Below are positions 17,723 through 27,289 of a stretch of DNA of 64,000 nucleotides, piece by piece. Origin of the DNA: CAVPJC01 sp963705155 (GTDB taxonomy: Bacteria; Chloroflexota; Anaerolineae; Anaerolineales; UBA4823); contig CAVPJC010000020.1 in assembly GCA_963705155.1 (NCBI GenBank), positions 124,001 through 188,000 on the forward strand, given 5' to 3'. The notes below the pieces were generated by a model. The model was not told where the DNA came from. It did not search any database and was given only the letters and a program-made list of their open reading frames with translations. Position 1 is the stretch's first letter. The number at the start of each line of letters is the position of its first letter. The position numbers were made by a program, and so were the translations under genes.

Positions 17723-18514
17723 ATGGATGCTGTTGTAACTGCCGGCGGCATTCCCCAACCCGGGGAGCCGCTTTATGAATATACGCGTGGCGCATCCAAA
17801 GCATTGTTGGATGTAAATGGCAAACCCATGATCCAATGGGTGCTGGACGCCCTGGACGGAGCAACGAGCATCGAGCGTGTCGTCATCATTGGTCTGGACC
17901 CGGAGAGTGGAATAACCTGCGCCAAGGTGTCAGCCTACCTGCCAAATCAGGGCAGCATGGTGGCTAATATCCGCGCCAGTGTAATGAAGACCGTTGAGCT
18001 AAACCCATCCGCCAGTCATGTGTTGCTGGTATCATCGGATATTCCAGGCATCACACCGGTGATGGTGGATTGGATGGTGCACACCTGCATGCAATCCAGC
18101 CTGGATGCGTATTACGGGGTGATCACGCGCCAGGTAATGGAAGCCACTTTCGAAAACTCCCGGCGCTCATATACCCGCCTCAAAGATATGGAGATCTGCG
18201 GCAGCGATATGAATATGATCGCCGCCAGCCTGGTTACCTCACAGGATGATATCTGGGATCGACTGATTGCCTCCCGCAAGAATGTGTTCAAGCAAGCCGC
18301 CCTGATTGGTTATGATACTTTACTCTTGCTGCTTCTACGAATGATCACCCTGGAGGATGTCATCAAGCGGGTCACGCGCCGTCTAAAAATCACCGGCATG
18401 GGTGTTGTATCACCCTATGCCGAAGTTGGCATGGATGTGGATAAGCCTCACCAGCTGGAAATGCTGCGTGAATATCTGGCAAAGCGCGAGCGAGGCGGCG
18501 TTCTTGCGCTTTGA
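17723..18514 (+). CDS. MobA-like nucleotidyltransferase
   Basis: A 263-residue protein with the N-terminal nucleotide-binding pattern MDAVVTAGG...GASKALLDVNGKPMIQWVLDAL of the GlmU/MobA NTP-transferase fold, and the metal-site region LLVSSDIPGITP. It would couple an NTP to a phosphorylated sugar, alcohol or cofactor. The loop between VVTAGG and SKALL is longer than in MobA, and no second domain is present. The substrate is unknown. The stop overlaps the PAP2 start, which suggests a lipid or envelope-related pathway (inference). Confidence 0.75.
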   Translation: MDAVVTAGGIPQPGEPLYEYTRGASKALLDVNGKPMIQWVLDALDGATSIERVVIIGLDPESGITCAKVSAYLPNQGSMVANIRASVMKTVELNPSASHVLLVSSDIPGITPVMVDWMVHTCMQSSLDAYYGVITRQVMEATFENSRRSYTRLKDMEICGSDMNMIAASLVTSQDDIWDRLIASRKNVFKQAALIGYDTLLLLLLRMITLEDVIKRVTRRLKITGMGVVSPYAEVGMDVDKPHQLEMLREYLAKRERGGVLAL

Positions 18515-19062
18515 AAGGGCTGCGAATTTTCCCGGAAATGCTGCATAGATTTCTCGAAATTGACGCCCGTCTTTCGGGGAGGCTGCGCGTCGCCGAAAAA
18601 CCCGGGCTGCTGCGGTCGCTGGCAGCTTTTTTCGCCCACTCAGGCGATTCCTGGTTCTTGCTGCTTGGCCTGGGAGGAATCTGGTTGTCAGGCGATGGCT
18701 ACTGGCGCAGCCGTGCTCAGGCTCTTGGAATTGCAATTCTAATTACCGCGCTGTTTGTTATGCTGATTAAATTTACAGTCCAGCGCAAACGCCCCGAGGG
18801 GGAATGGGGCGGGATTTACCGTACCACAGACCCGCATTCTTTTCCTTCCGGACATGCTGCGCGTGCTTTTATGTTGGCTGTTGTCGCCCTGGGATCAGGG
18901 CCAGCCTGGCTCGGGGTGACCCTGGCGCTCTGGGCGCCATTCGTAGCCATGGCGCGAGTGGCGATGGGCCTGCATTATTTATCCGATGTGATGGCCGGAG
19001 GCCTGTTTGGTTTAATCGCGGGATTTTCTCTTCTGCCTGTGGTTACCGGCCTGTTTCTCTAG
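18511..19062 (+). CDS. PAP2 family membrane phosphatase
   Basis: A 183-residue protein with the three PAP2 motifs: KFTVQRKRP, PHSFPSGHAARAF and ARVAMGLHYLSDVMAG (catalytic His and Asp). Several transmembrane helices flank them. It dephosphorylates lipid phosphates such as undecaprenyl pyrophosphate or phosphatidate at the membrane. It starts at TTG 18511 overlapping the previous stop, or at ATG 18538. The 3' end overlaps the convergent PGI/PMI gene by four bases. Confidence 0.87.
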   Translation: MKGLRIFPEMLHRFLEIDARLSGRLRVAEKPGLLRSLAAFFAHSGDSWFLLLGLGGIWLSGDGYWRSRAQALGIAILITALFVMLIKFTVQRKRPEGEWGGIYRTTDPHSFPSGHAARAFMLAVVALGSGPAWLGVTLALWAPFVAMARVAMGLHYLSDVMAGGLFGLIAGFSLLPVVTGLFL

Positions 19063-20117
19063 AACTTTAGGCCGGGCTGCTTCAATTCTTGCTGGATGGC
19101 TTCTTCAAGATCTTCTGGGTTTGGATCGACACCGTAAGACAGGGCCAGATAGTATGCGACAAAACACCCAAACTGCACACCAGTCCACTGGTTTGCCAGC
19201 GGCGTCTCGCCCGGAGCATCATACGTATCTGTGCCGATCCCTTCCAGCATCAAGGTTTTACGGGTCAGGTTGGAGCGCAAACGGTTGTGTGCGAGATCGG
19301 ACGGCGAGCGCAGAAAGATGACCATACTGCGCCCGAGGATTTCCTGCGGTTGGAATATACCAGCGATTAGATTGTGGTCCGCATCCGGCAGTACTGCAGA
19401 CTGAGCCCAGGCTTTTGCCAGCAGGTTAAGGTGGGCTTTCCAAACCCGGCTCACCGGAGCCATGACACCAGCCCCAACCACATTGATCCAGCGTCCCATC
19501 AACTGCCCCGCCAGTCTTTTTGCGGGGTTGTCTGCCAGTGGAATCGCGGCAGTAATACCTGCCTGCTGCGCTTGCATGGCATGTACAGCATCGTGTAGCG
19601 CCAATTCTGGGCTGGGAACGATCTTCAGGCGATAGAAGGCTGCCAGCAGCATGCCCGAGATAAACCCCAGGGTGAACTCAGGCCTGTTCTGGCTTTCGAT
19701 AGACCAGTGTGCGGTTTCATTACCGGCGATACTGCCGGGTTGGCCAATCGTGAGCACCCGGCAGTGATTTTTCACAGCGGCAAGGCAGGCTGAAATGGTT
19801 TCCTGTGTGCTGCCAGAGCATGAGACGGCAATGACCAGGGTTTGTTCACCGCCCGCCCAGGCGGGGAGATCGTAATCACTGTGGGTTACCACCGGCAGCG
19901 GGCAGGTGGACGCCAGATATGCGCCCACCAAATCGGAAGCCAGACCTGCCGGCCCCATTCCGGCAAGAATGACCTGCCGGATACCCAGCCACGAAGGTAA
20001 TGGCAGGCGGTAACCTGCATCCCATCCAGCTTTCAACTGGTTGGGAAGATCTTCAATTTCACGCAGAATGTCTGTGGTATCCAGTTGTTTGAACAGTTCA
20101 GGTTTATCCAAATTCAT
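19059..20117 (-). CDS. Bifunctional phosphoglucose/phosphomannose isomerase
   Basis: A 352-residue SIS-fold protein. The first SIS domain contains GIRQVILAGMGPAGLASDLVGAYL and AVSCSGSTQETISACLAA (Ser-rich sugar-phosphate site). The C-terminal PGI/PMI part has WAQSAVLPDADHNLIAG and ends EEAIQQELKQPG. It interconverts glucose-6-P or mannose-6-P with fructose-6-P. The canonical Glu-His pair in the domain is changed here to ADHN, as far as I can align it by eye. It starts at the ATG ending 20117, overlapping the rsmI stop by four bases. Confidence 0.88.
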   Translation of the reverse strand: MNLDKPELFKQLDTTDILREIEDLPNQLKAGWDAGYRLPLPSWLGIRQVILAGMGPAGLASDLVGAYLASTCPLPVVTHSDYDLPAWAGGEQTLVIAVSCSGSTQETISACLAAVKNHCRVLTIGQPGSIAGNETAHWSIESQNRPEFTLGFISGMLLAAFYRLKIVPSPELALHDAVHAMQAQQAGITAAIPLADNPAKRLAGQLMGRWINVVGAGVMAPVSRVWKAHLNLLAKAWAQSAVLPDADHNLIAGIFQPQEILGRSMVIFLRSPSDLAHNRLRSNLTRKTLMLEGIGTDTYDAPGETPLANQWTGVQFGCFVAYYLALSYGVDPNPEDLEEAIQQELKQPGLKF

Positions 20118-20947
20118 GGTGTTGTTGGCGGGATTTCTTTAAGCAAATTGTAGACTTCACTCCTGGCCCATCCTGAAGCAGCAGCGATATTGCGAGCGAT
20201 TTTGGCAGGCGCAAGCCCTTCCTTCCGGGCTTCCTCCAGAGCCAAACTAACCTGGCTGGCTGACCAAATTTGCACCTCGGGCAACCGGCCCGCTACGACC
20301 AGGGTGATCTCGCCGCGCGGCTGCTGCTCCGTGTAATGGCGGTGGATATCGCTCAGGCTGCCACGGTAGATTTCTTCGTGAATCTTGGTCAGTTCGCGTG
20401 CCACGGCAGCCTGGCGGTCGCCGAGCACAGCAAAAAGATCATCCAGAGCTTCCAGGAGCCGGTGCGGTGATTCCAAAAAGATAAGCGTGTAAGGCAGGTG
20501 GGCAATTTCTTGCAGCATATGCTTGCGCTCTCTCGATTTGCGGGGCAAATAACCCAGGTAGAGGAACGTATCGGTTGGTAACCCGGAAGCAACCAACGCC
20601 GCCAGCGGCGCACTGGGGCCCGGGATCGGACAGATGGTGTGCCCGGCCTGCAGGGTGGCGCGGACCAGCTCGTACCCCGGGTCGTTTAATGCCGGGGTGC
20701 CGGCGTCGGATACCAGGGCTACGTCTCCCGTCTGAAGGGCTGCCAGAATCCGATCCAGCTTGGTGAGTTTGTTGTGCTCGTAATAACTGGTCAATGGGGT
20801 GTGGAACTGATAATGGCTGAGGAGTTTGCGAGTTTGCCGGGTATCTTCAGCGGCGATCAGCTGCACCTGAGACAGCACACGCACGGCACGCGCTGAAATA
20901 TCTTCGAGATTTCCGATGGGAGTGGCTACCAGGTAAAGTGTGCCCAT
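20114..20947 (-). CDS. rsmI: 16S rRNA (cytidine-1402-2'-O)-methyltransferase
   Basis: A 277-residue SAM-dependent methyltransferase of the tetrapyrrole methylase fold. It begins MGTLYLVATPIGNLEDIS, then AAEDTRQTRKLLSHY, ALVSDAGTPALNDPGYELV (SAM-binding) and PIPGPSAPLAALVASGLPTD. It 2'-O-methylates C1402 in the ribosomal P site. The C-terminal 60 residues end in a small helical domain seen in the family. Upstream of, and overlapping, the PGI/PMI gene. Confidence 0.95.
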   Translation of the reverse strand: MGTLYLVATPIGNLEDISARAVRVLSQVQLIAAEDTRQTRKLLSHYQFHTPLTSYYEHNKLTKLDRILAALQTGDVALVSDAGTPALNDPGYELVRATLQAGHTICPIPGPSAPLAALVASGLPTDTFLYLGYLPRKSRERKHMLQEIAHLPYTLIFLESPHRLLEALDDLFAVLGDRQAAVARELTKIHEEIYRGSLSDIHRHYTEQQPRGEITLVVAGRLPEVQIWSASQVSLALEEARKEGLAPAKIARNIAAASGWARSEVYNLLKEIPPTTP

Positions 20948-20969
20948 TTGCGGTGAGCCCCTGTTATTG

Positions 20970-22055
20970 TCAGGGCAAGTTCCAGGTGAGGATCTCCAGT
21001 GTGAGGCTGAAGGTATCGATGTTGAATGTTTGGATGCGGGCTCGCCCGGGGAGTCCCTGGTCGGTCTGGTAGCACAGGAAGGAGCCTACTGTAAGTTGCT
21101 CAACGATAAGAGATTGGCCGCTTAAAGCTGCTGCCTGGCAGTCGGAACGTCCCGGTTGGCTGCTGCCATAAACGCCCACCAGCGCGCTCCCCTGGGGAAT
21201 GAGCATATGCTGGCCCGTATCATCCGATTGGTAAGTCACATCGCCCCCAGTCCCGCTGATCAACTGGTTCGTATCCAAATCGATGGAATTGTTCACCACC
21301 AGCGTGGTCGTGCCGCTCACACGCGACGGAGGTGTTGCGGTGGGTGTAACGGTGGATGTAGATGTGGCTGCAAGAAGCGTTGGGGTGGCAGTTTGGGCCA
21401 CCACAATGCGCACCCAGAATGGCGCGCTGCCGTTGGGGCCGATGCCAAAAAGCACATTGGCCGCGTTGCGGAGTTTCCAATTTCCCTGGTATTTACCCGA
21501 GGTTTGGGGCGCGGTCATATCGACAGCGATATCCACGCTCTGACCCGGGCGCACATCACCTGCCAGAGCGACATTGGGTGGCGCTCCCATTTGCTCGCCG
21601 GAAAAGAAGGTGACGGCGTAGCTTTTATTCCAGGTGCAGGTACCCACATTTTGCAAACGCCATATCTTTGTAAATGCCTGTCCGGGCTGCATCAAACTAT
21701 CATCGGGAACGGTCACATCGATCGGATTACCTGGCGCGGCTACATCACAAAGCTGGGCAGAGGTGGGAGTAAACAGGATCGCAGTCGGCGCAGGCGGTGT
21801 AATGGTGGGGGTTGCAGGGGAAAGCGTGGGTGTTGCCGTTGGGAGGCCGTCTGGTGTGGCGCTGTCCCGGGGTGTGGTGGAAGGAACCGCAGCCGCCTCG
21901 GTGAGGCGCGCTTCGACGGTTTGATAGGCTTGCGTAACATTCAAGGTTTCCTCAGGAGCCTGGCCCGGTGACGGCATATTGCAGGATGTCAGGCTTGTGA
22001 AAACCAGGATGGTTGTCAGGCAGAAAACGGATAGCTTTCGAAAAATCCGTGGCAT
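20970..22055 (-). CDS. Lipoprotein with NBR1-like Ig domain
   Basis: A 361-residue lipoprotein. The signal peptide starts MPRIFRKLSVFCLTTILVF and ends LTSCN. A Thr/Pro-rich linker follows, then an NBR1 central (Ig-like) domain: PDDSLMQPGQAFTKIWRLQNVGTCTW, SGEQMGAPPNVALAGDVRPGQ and GKYQGNWKLRNA. A second Thr/Pro linker and a C-terminal domain of unknown type (VNNSIDLDTNQLISG...) complete it. Such proteins are frequent surface modules in Chloroflexi, probably for binding. The frame is open up to 22172, but ATG at 22055 precedes the signal peptide. Confidence 0.8.
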   Translation of the reverse strand: MPRIFRKLSVFCLTTILVFTSLTSCNMPSPGQAPEETLNVTQAYQTVEARLTEAAAVPSTTPRDSATPDGLPTATPTLSPATPTITPPAPTAILFTPTSAQLCDVAAPGNPIDVTVPDDSLMQPGQAFTKIWRLQNVGTCTWNKSYAVTFFSGEQMGAPPNVALAGDVRPGQSVDIAVDMTAPQTSGKYQGNWKLRNAANVLFGIGPNGSAPFWVRIVVAQTATPTLLAATSTSTVTPTATPPSRVSGTTTLVVNNSIDLDTNQLISGTGGDVTYQSDDTGQHMLIPQGSALVGVYGSSQPGRSDCQAAALSGQSLIVEQLTVGSFLCYQTDQGLPGRARIQTFNIDTFSLTLEILTWNLP

Positions 22056-22072
22056 AGTGGATACTTCAGAGA

Positions 22073-23231
22073 TCAGAGAGTGGAGCCTCGAACAGGAACA
22101 GGGATACCCACCCTGGCGGCCAAAATGTGGGCGATATCCCGGGCAGCCGATGGGTGGGCCAGTTTTCTGCACGCTTCTGCAGCCTTTGCGTGGGCATCGG
22201 GATTTTTAATCCAGGTGCGGATCGCAGCTACGATTTGTTCGGGCGCGGAGCCCAGATGCCAGCGCCGTTGGTTTCGACATAACTAACATTGCCATCTTCC
22301 TGCCCGGGCAGCCGGCTGTAGAGGATCATGGGCAAACCTGCGTTGAGAGCTTCGCTCACCGTTCCCGGGCCGGCTTTGGTAACAAGAATATCCGGCGGCG
22401 CGCATAAAGTCGGGCATCTCGTGTACAAACCCGTAGATATATGTGGGCACCGGCCAAACCTGACTTTCCAGGCGCTCTTTCAGCGCCTGGTTTCTTCCTG
22501 CAATAACCACCAGTGAGACTGGCAACCCCGCTTCTGCTATCGCCCGGGCCGTTTTTTCCAGGGCCCATACCTTCACCACCGCCGACCAGGATAACCAGAA
22601 CCCGATCTTGCAGCCAACCGAGTTGACTGCGCAGGCTTGAACGGTCGCCAGCAGGTTTGCAGAAACGATCAGCGACCGGCAAGCCCACCACCTGGACCTG
22701 CTCCTGGCGGAGACCAAATTTGATGGCACGATCCATGGCAGCCTTGGTTGGCACCAGGCAAAGATCCGTCCGACGGTGGTACCACAGAGCGTGGGTTGTC
22801 ACCAGGTCGGTGACCACCGTTATAAAGGGCGGCCGGTCACTGCCCAAAGCGCGCAGGACCGGTGCAGTTGCCAGCGGGTGGACGGAAATGATTAGATTGC
22901 TTGGATGAGTGCCAACCAGGGTGCGGATGGACCTGCGCACATAGGGCCAGGCGCTGGCGGTGATCAGGCGCGCCCGCCGGTGACCGTTGCTCAACTTGTA
23001 GCCCAATTCCCAGGCCTGGGGTAACCGCACAATTTTTGGGTAAAATCTGGGCAGCAGGTTGAGGGGCGCGGGAGCATAATCTTTGAAAATATCGACCATA
23101 TCGGTGGTCACACAATCCTGGTATTCAAGGTTGAGTGCTTCGATAATGGCTTCGGTGGCGCTGCGATGACCACCCCCGGTATCTGAAAAAAGAAAGAGTA
23201 AGTGCGGTCTAGGTTGGTTGTGAAGGATCAT
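22073..23231 (-). CDS. MGDG-synthase-like glycosyltransferase, three frame breaks
   Basis: The N-terminal part matches the MGDG synthase/GT28 pattern (FLFSDTGGGHRSATEAIIEAL), then PFITVVTDLVTTHALWYHRRTDL and ILVGGGEGMG. The frame changes near 22570 (continuing LEKTARAIAEAGLPVSLVVIAGRN), near 22400 (DILVTKAGPGTVSEALNAGLPMILY, the donor site) and near 22245 (EQIVAAIRTWIKNPDAHAKA). The breaks lie at GGGCCC, GG and CCC runs, and each is repaired by one or two bases. The rebuilt product is about 385 residues, normal for the family. It would add a sugar to diacylglycerol or another lipid. Three breaks could also mean a true pseudogene. Confidence 0.75.
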
Positions 23232-23421
23232 CCTGTGCCTTCGGTTGGATCGCTTTCATTCTGCGGGCCAGAGTTCTGCGTGGTAATAGAACGCGTCTGC
23301 CACAGCCTTCGCATTCCAACCCAATATCTGCGCCCAGGCGTACGATCCGCCAATTAAAGCTACCGCATGGATGCGGTTTCCGCAGCCGAACGGTATCATC
23401 CAGGTGCAGCTCGGGTAGCAT
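23209..23421 (-). CDS. DUF951 family small protein
   Basis: A 70-residue protein matching DUF951: DTVRLRKPHPCGSFNW..IVRLGADIGLECEGCGRRVLLPRRTLARR. Two cysteines in C-E-G-C and one in HPCG suggest a metal site. In Firmicutes the family member lies near parB and ychF; its role is unknown. The 3' end overlaps the glycosyltransferase start by 23 bases. Divergent from the M50 protease gene. Confidence 0.88.
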   Translation of the reverse strand: MLPELHLDDTVRLRKPHPCGSFNWRIVRLGADIGLECEGCGRRVLLPRRTLARRMKAIQPKAQDDPSQPT

Positions 23422-23512
23422 GCTGGCATTATATCACGACGATTGGATTCAATTGGCAGCCGGTAGCGTCGCACAACCCCGGTGGTATAATCTCCGCTAC
23501 GGAGATAGCTTA

Positions 23513-24166
23513 ATGTTTAACCTGATGAACCTGGATGCTTCAACGATCATATCCCATATTTTTGTGCTGGTTGTGGCTTTTACAATCCATGAGTTTGCCC
23601 ATGCCTTTACTGCTGATTATTTTGGAGACACTACCCCACGCATGAACGGCAGACTCACGCTGAACCCGCTTGCCCATCTTGATCCCATAGGTTCGTTACT
23701 GTTGATTGTGGCTGGGTTCGGTTGGGCCAAGCCTGTGCCGGTGAACCCCTACGCGCTCCAGCGCCGGTCGTCTTCGGCTTTGATGTGGGTGTCTCTGGCT
23801 GGCCCGGCTTCCAACTTGCTGATGGCAGTCCTGGCAGCTATTCCCTTCCGTCTGGGGTTAGTCTCAGTGTTTGATGCTGAGATGGCTATCTTTGCCCGCA
23901 GCACGCATTTTCTGCCGACAATTCCCCAGCTGCTGTACACGTTTGTGCAGATCAACCTGCTCCTGATGTTGTTCAACCTGATCCCGATTGCGCCATTGGA
24001 TGGTGAGAAGATCGCCGAATATTTCTTCCCACCCTCCTGGACACGAGCGTTGGATACCATCCGCCCGTATGGCCCGCTGATCTTGATGGGCGTTGTGTTT
24101 TTGGGTGTGTTGAGCTATATCATCGGCCCGCCGCTGCGTCTTTTAATGGGTTTACTCATTGGATGA
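23513..24166 (+). CDS. M50 family site-2-protease-like zinc peptidase
   Basis: A 217-residue integral membrane protein. The zinc site HEFAH (residues 26-30) lies in the first helix, and NLIPIAPLDGEKI gives the third ligand Asp. FGWAKPVPVNPYAL is the usual M50B signature. The short form lacks PDZ and CBS domains. Members cleave substrates within the membrane; the target is unknown. It starts at ATG 23513 with GGAGA at 23500-23504. Overlaps the HD gene by four bases (ATGA). Confidence 0.9.
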   Translation: MFNLMNLDASTIISHIFVLVVAFTIHEFAHAFTADYFGDTTPRMNGRLTLNPLAHLDPIGSLLLIVAGFGWAKPVPVNPYALQRRSSSALMWVSLAGPASNLLMAVLAAIPFRLGLVSVFDAEMAIFARSTHFLPTIPQLLYTFVQINLLLMLFNLIPIAPLDGEKIAEYFFPPSWTRALDTIRPYGPLILMGVVFLGVLSYIIGPPLRLLMGLLIG

Positions 24167-24705
24167 CCCTGGAGAGAGTCGTTTACCGCATCCGGCAGTT
24201 TTGGAATGCGCTGACAGCTCGACCCAACCCGGGCGATCTGGATGCAGCGCGCTCCATACTTTCACCGGCCCAAATGACGCTCTTCAGCCGTATGCAGCCC
24301 GGAGAACAGGCGCACAGTCTGGATGTGATGCGGAAAATTCAAACTGCAGGTCACCCAATGTTTGGAGCCGCACCGGTAGAATTGCTTGCGGCCGCTCTCC
24401 TGCACGATGTTGGAAAGACGCGCTACCCTATCACCCTGTGGGAGAGGGCGGCGATTGTTCTTGGGGAAAAATTATTTCCCAACCGCTTCGAGATCTGGGG
24501 GCGGTCATCACCCCGTGGGTGGCGGCGGCCGTTTGTGGTGGCCTGCCAGCATCCCGAGTGGGGAGCGCAGATGGCTGTAGAGGCAGGGTCCGCCCTGCTG
24601 GTTGTCACGCTGATTCGCAGACACCAGAGTTACTCTGTTAATTCTAATGATTCATTAGAAGATCAGATGTTGTTTGTGCTGCAGCAAGCCGATGATGACA
24701 GTTGA
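24163..24705 (+). CDS. HD-domain phosphohydrolase
   Basis: A 180-residue protein with EQAHSLDVMRKI (first His) and LLAAALLHDVGKTRYP, the HD metal site with the HDVGK variant of HDIG. A later His-rich segment (VACQHPEWGAQMA) could complete the site. It is likely a nucleotide or phosphate-ester hydrolase; no GYP signature of cyclic-di-GMP phosphodiesterases is present. Translationally coupled to the M50 gene and 12 bases ahead of tyrA. Confidence 0.85.
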   Translation: MTLERVVYRIRQFWNALTARPNPGDLDAARSILSPAQMTLFSRMQPGEQAHSLDVMRKIQTAGHPMFGAAPVELLAAALLHDVGKTRYPITLWERAAIVLGEKLFPNRFEIWGRSSPRGWRRPFVVACQHPEWGAQMAVEAGSALLVVTLIRRHQSYSVNSNDSLEDQMLFVLQQADDDS

Positions 24706-24717
24706 GGTGAATAGACT

Positions 24718-25710
24718 ATGAGCATTCGAATCACAATCGTAGGTTTAGGTCAAATAGGCGGGTCGGTGGGTTTGGCGCTGGGCAGCCAGGCCGGTATGTT
24801 CGATCGAATTGGGCACGATCGGGACCTGGGAACAGCCCGACGGGCACAAAAAATGGGCGCGGTTGACCACGTAGCGATAAACCTACCGTCTGCGGTTCGC
24901 CAGGCCGATGTTGTTTTCCTGGCGATTCCCATGGATCAAATTCAGGAAACCATCCAGGTGATTGCCCCCGACCTCCAGGAAAATGCTGTTGTGATGGACA
25001 CCGGACCGGTAAAGGAGGCCGCAACCGCCTGGGCCGGTGAAATCTTGCCCGAAAAGCGGTATTACGTAGGTCTTACGCCGGTGATCAACCCTGCCTATCT
25101 CCTGGGGATCGAGGCTGGTCTGGATGCGGCCCGGGTCGATTTATTCCAGCATGGGCTGATGGCAATCGTCTCAGCGCCGCGCACGCCCTCAGATGCGATT
25201 AAGCTTGCCGCTGACATGGCGCGGTTGCTGGGCGCTGATCCGCTTTTTGCAGACCCGATGGAAATAGACGGTTTGATGGCTGCCACCCACACCCTCCCGC
25301 AACTCATGGCGGCAGCCTTGCTCAACGCCACCATCGACCAGCCCGGCTGGCGCGAGGCCCGCAAGATTGCAGGCCGTGTTTATGCCGAGGTCACCAGCCC
25401 ATTTGCGCTGCTGAACGAATCTAAAACCCTGGCGAAGACCGCTTTGCTCAATCGCGACAACAGCATACGCACGCTGGATGGCGCCATTGCGGTGTTACAA
25501 ACCCTGCGGAGCGACCTGGAGAACAGCGATGAAGCTGCCATCGTATCTCGATTGGAGCGCGCCAGACAGGGAAGAGCCCAGTGGTGGCAGCAGCGCCAGG
25601 CCGCGAACTGGTCTTCTGAGGAAATACCAGATACCATGTCACATGCCCCCACAGGTTCCGATATTTTCGGCAGGTTGTTGGGGATAAAAAAGCGCAAAAA
25701 TGATAAGTGA
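24718..25710 (+). CDS. tyrA: Prephenate/arogenate dehydrogenase family protein
   Basis: A 330-residue protein with the Rossmann start ITIVGLGQIGGSVGLALG, then DVVFLAIPMDQIQETIQVIAPDL, VVMDTGPVKEAA and GLTPVINPAYL. The helical dimerisation domain includes MAATHTLPQLMAAAL. TyrA oxidatively decarboxylates prephenate (or arogenate) for tyrosine synthesis. The usual GxHPMxG motif after the nucleotide domain appears as GLTPVINPA, so the substrate may differ. No ACT domain. It ends eight bases before kbl. Confidence 0.78.
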   Translation: MSIRITIVGLGQIGGSVGLALGSQAGMFDRIGHDRDLGTARRAQKMGAVDHVAINLPSAVRQADVVFLAIPMDQIQETIQVIAPDLQENAVVMDTGPVKEAATAWAGEILPEKRYYVGLTPVINPAYLLGIEAGLDAARVDLFQHGLMAIVSAPRTPSDAIKLAADMARLLGADPLFADPMEIDGLMAATHTLPQLMAAALLNATIDQPGWREARKIAGRVYAEVTSPFALLNESKTLAKTALLNRDNSIRTLDGAIAVLQTLRSDLENSDEAAIVSRLERARQGRAQWWQQRQAANWSSEEIPDTMSHAPTGSDIFGRLLGIKKRKNDK

Positions 25711-25717
25711 GGGAGCA

Positions 25718-26902
25718 ATGTCTGATAAACTGCAGTGGATTCAGGATGAGCTGAATAATCTCAAAGAAGCAGGATTATATAACCGCATCCGCACCCTAAG
25801 CTCGCCGCAGGGAGCCTGGTTGGCAGTGGATGGCAAGCGTGCCTTGAATTTCTGTTCCAACAATTATCTTGGTCTGGCCAATCATCCCAGGCTGGTGAAA
25901 GCCGCGCAAGAATCGGTAACCAGATACGGCGTTGGTCCGGCTGCGGTGCGCACAATCGCGGGCACCATGGATTTGCACATTGAATTGGAGCGGAGATTGG
26001 CGGCATTCAAAGGCGTTCAATCTGCGATCAGTTTTCAGTCTGGTTTTACGGCAAACCTGGCAACCATACCGGCTCTGGTGGGAAAATCGGATGCCATTTT
26101 ATCCGACGAGTTGAACCATGCAAGCATCATCGATGGGTCCCGCCTGTCAGGGGCTCAGATCATACGGTATAACCACTGCGACCCTGCAGACCTGGATAAG
26201 GCGCTGAGCGAGAATCGCGGTAAGTATCCGCGCTTCCTGGTGGTTACCGATGGCGTTTTCAGCATGGATGGCGATATCGCCCCGTTGGATCAGATCTATG
26301 CAGTGTGCCAGAAACACAATGCAATTCTCATGGTGGATGACGCACATGGTGAGGGTGTGCTGGGGCGGGGCGGGCGAGGGATAGTGGATCACTTTGACTT
26401 ACACGGGAAAGTGGATGTTGAAGTGGGCACGCTTTCAAAAGCCTTCGGTGTGGTGGGGGGGATGGTGGCGGGTAATCCGCTGGTCGTGGAGTGGCTGCGA
26501 CAACGCGGCCGGCCATTCCTGTTCTCCTCGGCCATGACCGTGCCCGATACCGCAGCGTGCATCGCCGGACTGGATCTCCTGGAAGAATCGACCGAGTTGG
26601 TGGATAAATTATGGGAAAATACGCGCTATTTTAAGGCCGAGATGCAGCGCCTCGGATTTGATATTGGCAGGAGTGTTACCCCCATCACTCCGGTGATGTT
26701 GGGTGAGGCGCCTCTGGCGCAGCAATTCAGCCGGGAGTTATTTGAAAACGGCGTTTTCGCTATGGCGATTGGTTTCCCCACGGTACAGCGCGGCAAGGCG
26801 CGCATTCGGGTGATGATTTCGGCATCCCACTCTCAGAATGATCTCGACCACGGGCTGCAGGCGTTCGCCGGGGTAGGCCGAAAATTGGGTGTAATTGCCT
26901 GA
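25718..26902 (+). CDS. kbl: Kbl/BioF-type alpha-oxoamine synthase
   Basis: A 394-residue PLP enzyme of the alpha-oxoamine synthase group. It shows FCSNNYLGLANHPRLVKAAQESV, RTIAGTMDLHIELERRLAAFKG, SDELNHASIIDGSRLSGA, the aspartate loop LMVDDAHGEGVLG and the PLP lysine in GTLSKAFGVVGG (about residue 241). It most resembles 2-amino-3-ketobutyrate CoA ligase (threonine degradation), but BioF cannot be excluded; no tdh or bio gene is nearby. ATG 25718 follows GAGGGAG; ATG 25700 lies inside tyrA's end. Confidence 0.85.
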   Translation: MSDKLQWIQDELNNLKEAGLYNRIRTLSSPQGAWLAVDGKRALNFCSNNYLGLANHPRLVKAAQESVTRYGVGPAAVRTIAGTMDLHIELERRLAAFKGVQSAISFQSGFTANLATIPALVGKSDAILSDELNHASIIDGSRLSGAQIIRYNHCDPADLDKALSENRGKYPRFLVVTDGVFSMDGDIAPLDQIYAVCQKHNAILMVDDAHGEGVLGRGGRGIVDHFDLHGKVDVEVGTLSKAFGVVGGMVAGNPLVVEWLRQRGRPFLFSSAMTVPDTAACIAGLDLLEESTELVDKLWENTRYFKAEMQRLGFDIGRSVTPITPVMLGEAPLAQQFSRELFENGVFAMAIGFPTVQRGKARIRVMISASHSQNDLDHGLQAFAGVGRKLGVIA

Positions 26903-26910
26903 AAGATTGA

Positions 26911-27141
26911 TCAGTCTGGATCTGCGAATGGGTCGAATGCCGGGTTGGTGCCCGCCCAGACACAACTGGATCTGCCGTCCAGGTTGCAAGCCACAGCCCT
27001 GGAGCAGCGATGGGCAATAACCCGGGGCTGCTGATCTGGTAGGATATCTGCTGGAAAGACTACCTGCGCTTCCATTCCAACTTCGGTACCAGCATGATGG
27101 CAATAGCGAACCTTAATCACCTGCCAGGATTTCATCGTCAT
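26911..27141 (-). CDS. Conserved small Cys-containing protein, unknown function
   Basis: A 76-residue protein with a perfect ribosome-binding site (GGAGG at 27147-27151, five bases before ATG). The C-terminal half holds IAHRCSRAVACNLDGRSSCVWAGTNPAFDPF, with three Cys and a His that could bind a metal. I recall similar small proteins in Anaerolineae but no function. It runs convergent to kbl, eight bases from its stop. Confidence 0.7.
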   Translation of the reverse strand: MTMKSWQVIKVRYCHHAGTEVGMEAQVVFPADILPDQQPRVIAHRCSRAVACNLDGRSSCVWAGTNPAFDPFADPD

Positions 27142-27289
27142 AAGCGCCTCCTTACCAATATTCTTTCTACGAGATTAATTTTACTTTCAAATAGTCTGCT
27201 TGCAAGTGTCAGTTGTCATCTCTAAAGAGGACAAATTACGTCAATGATGCTGGAATATGGTAATTTTCGCCGGTTTTTTGATACAGGAA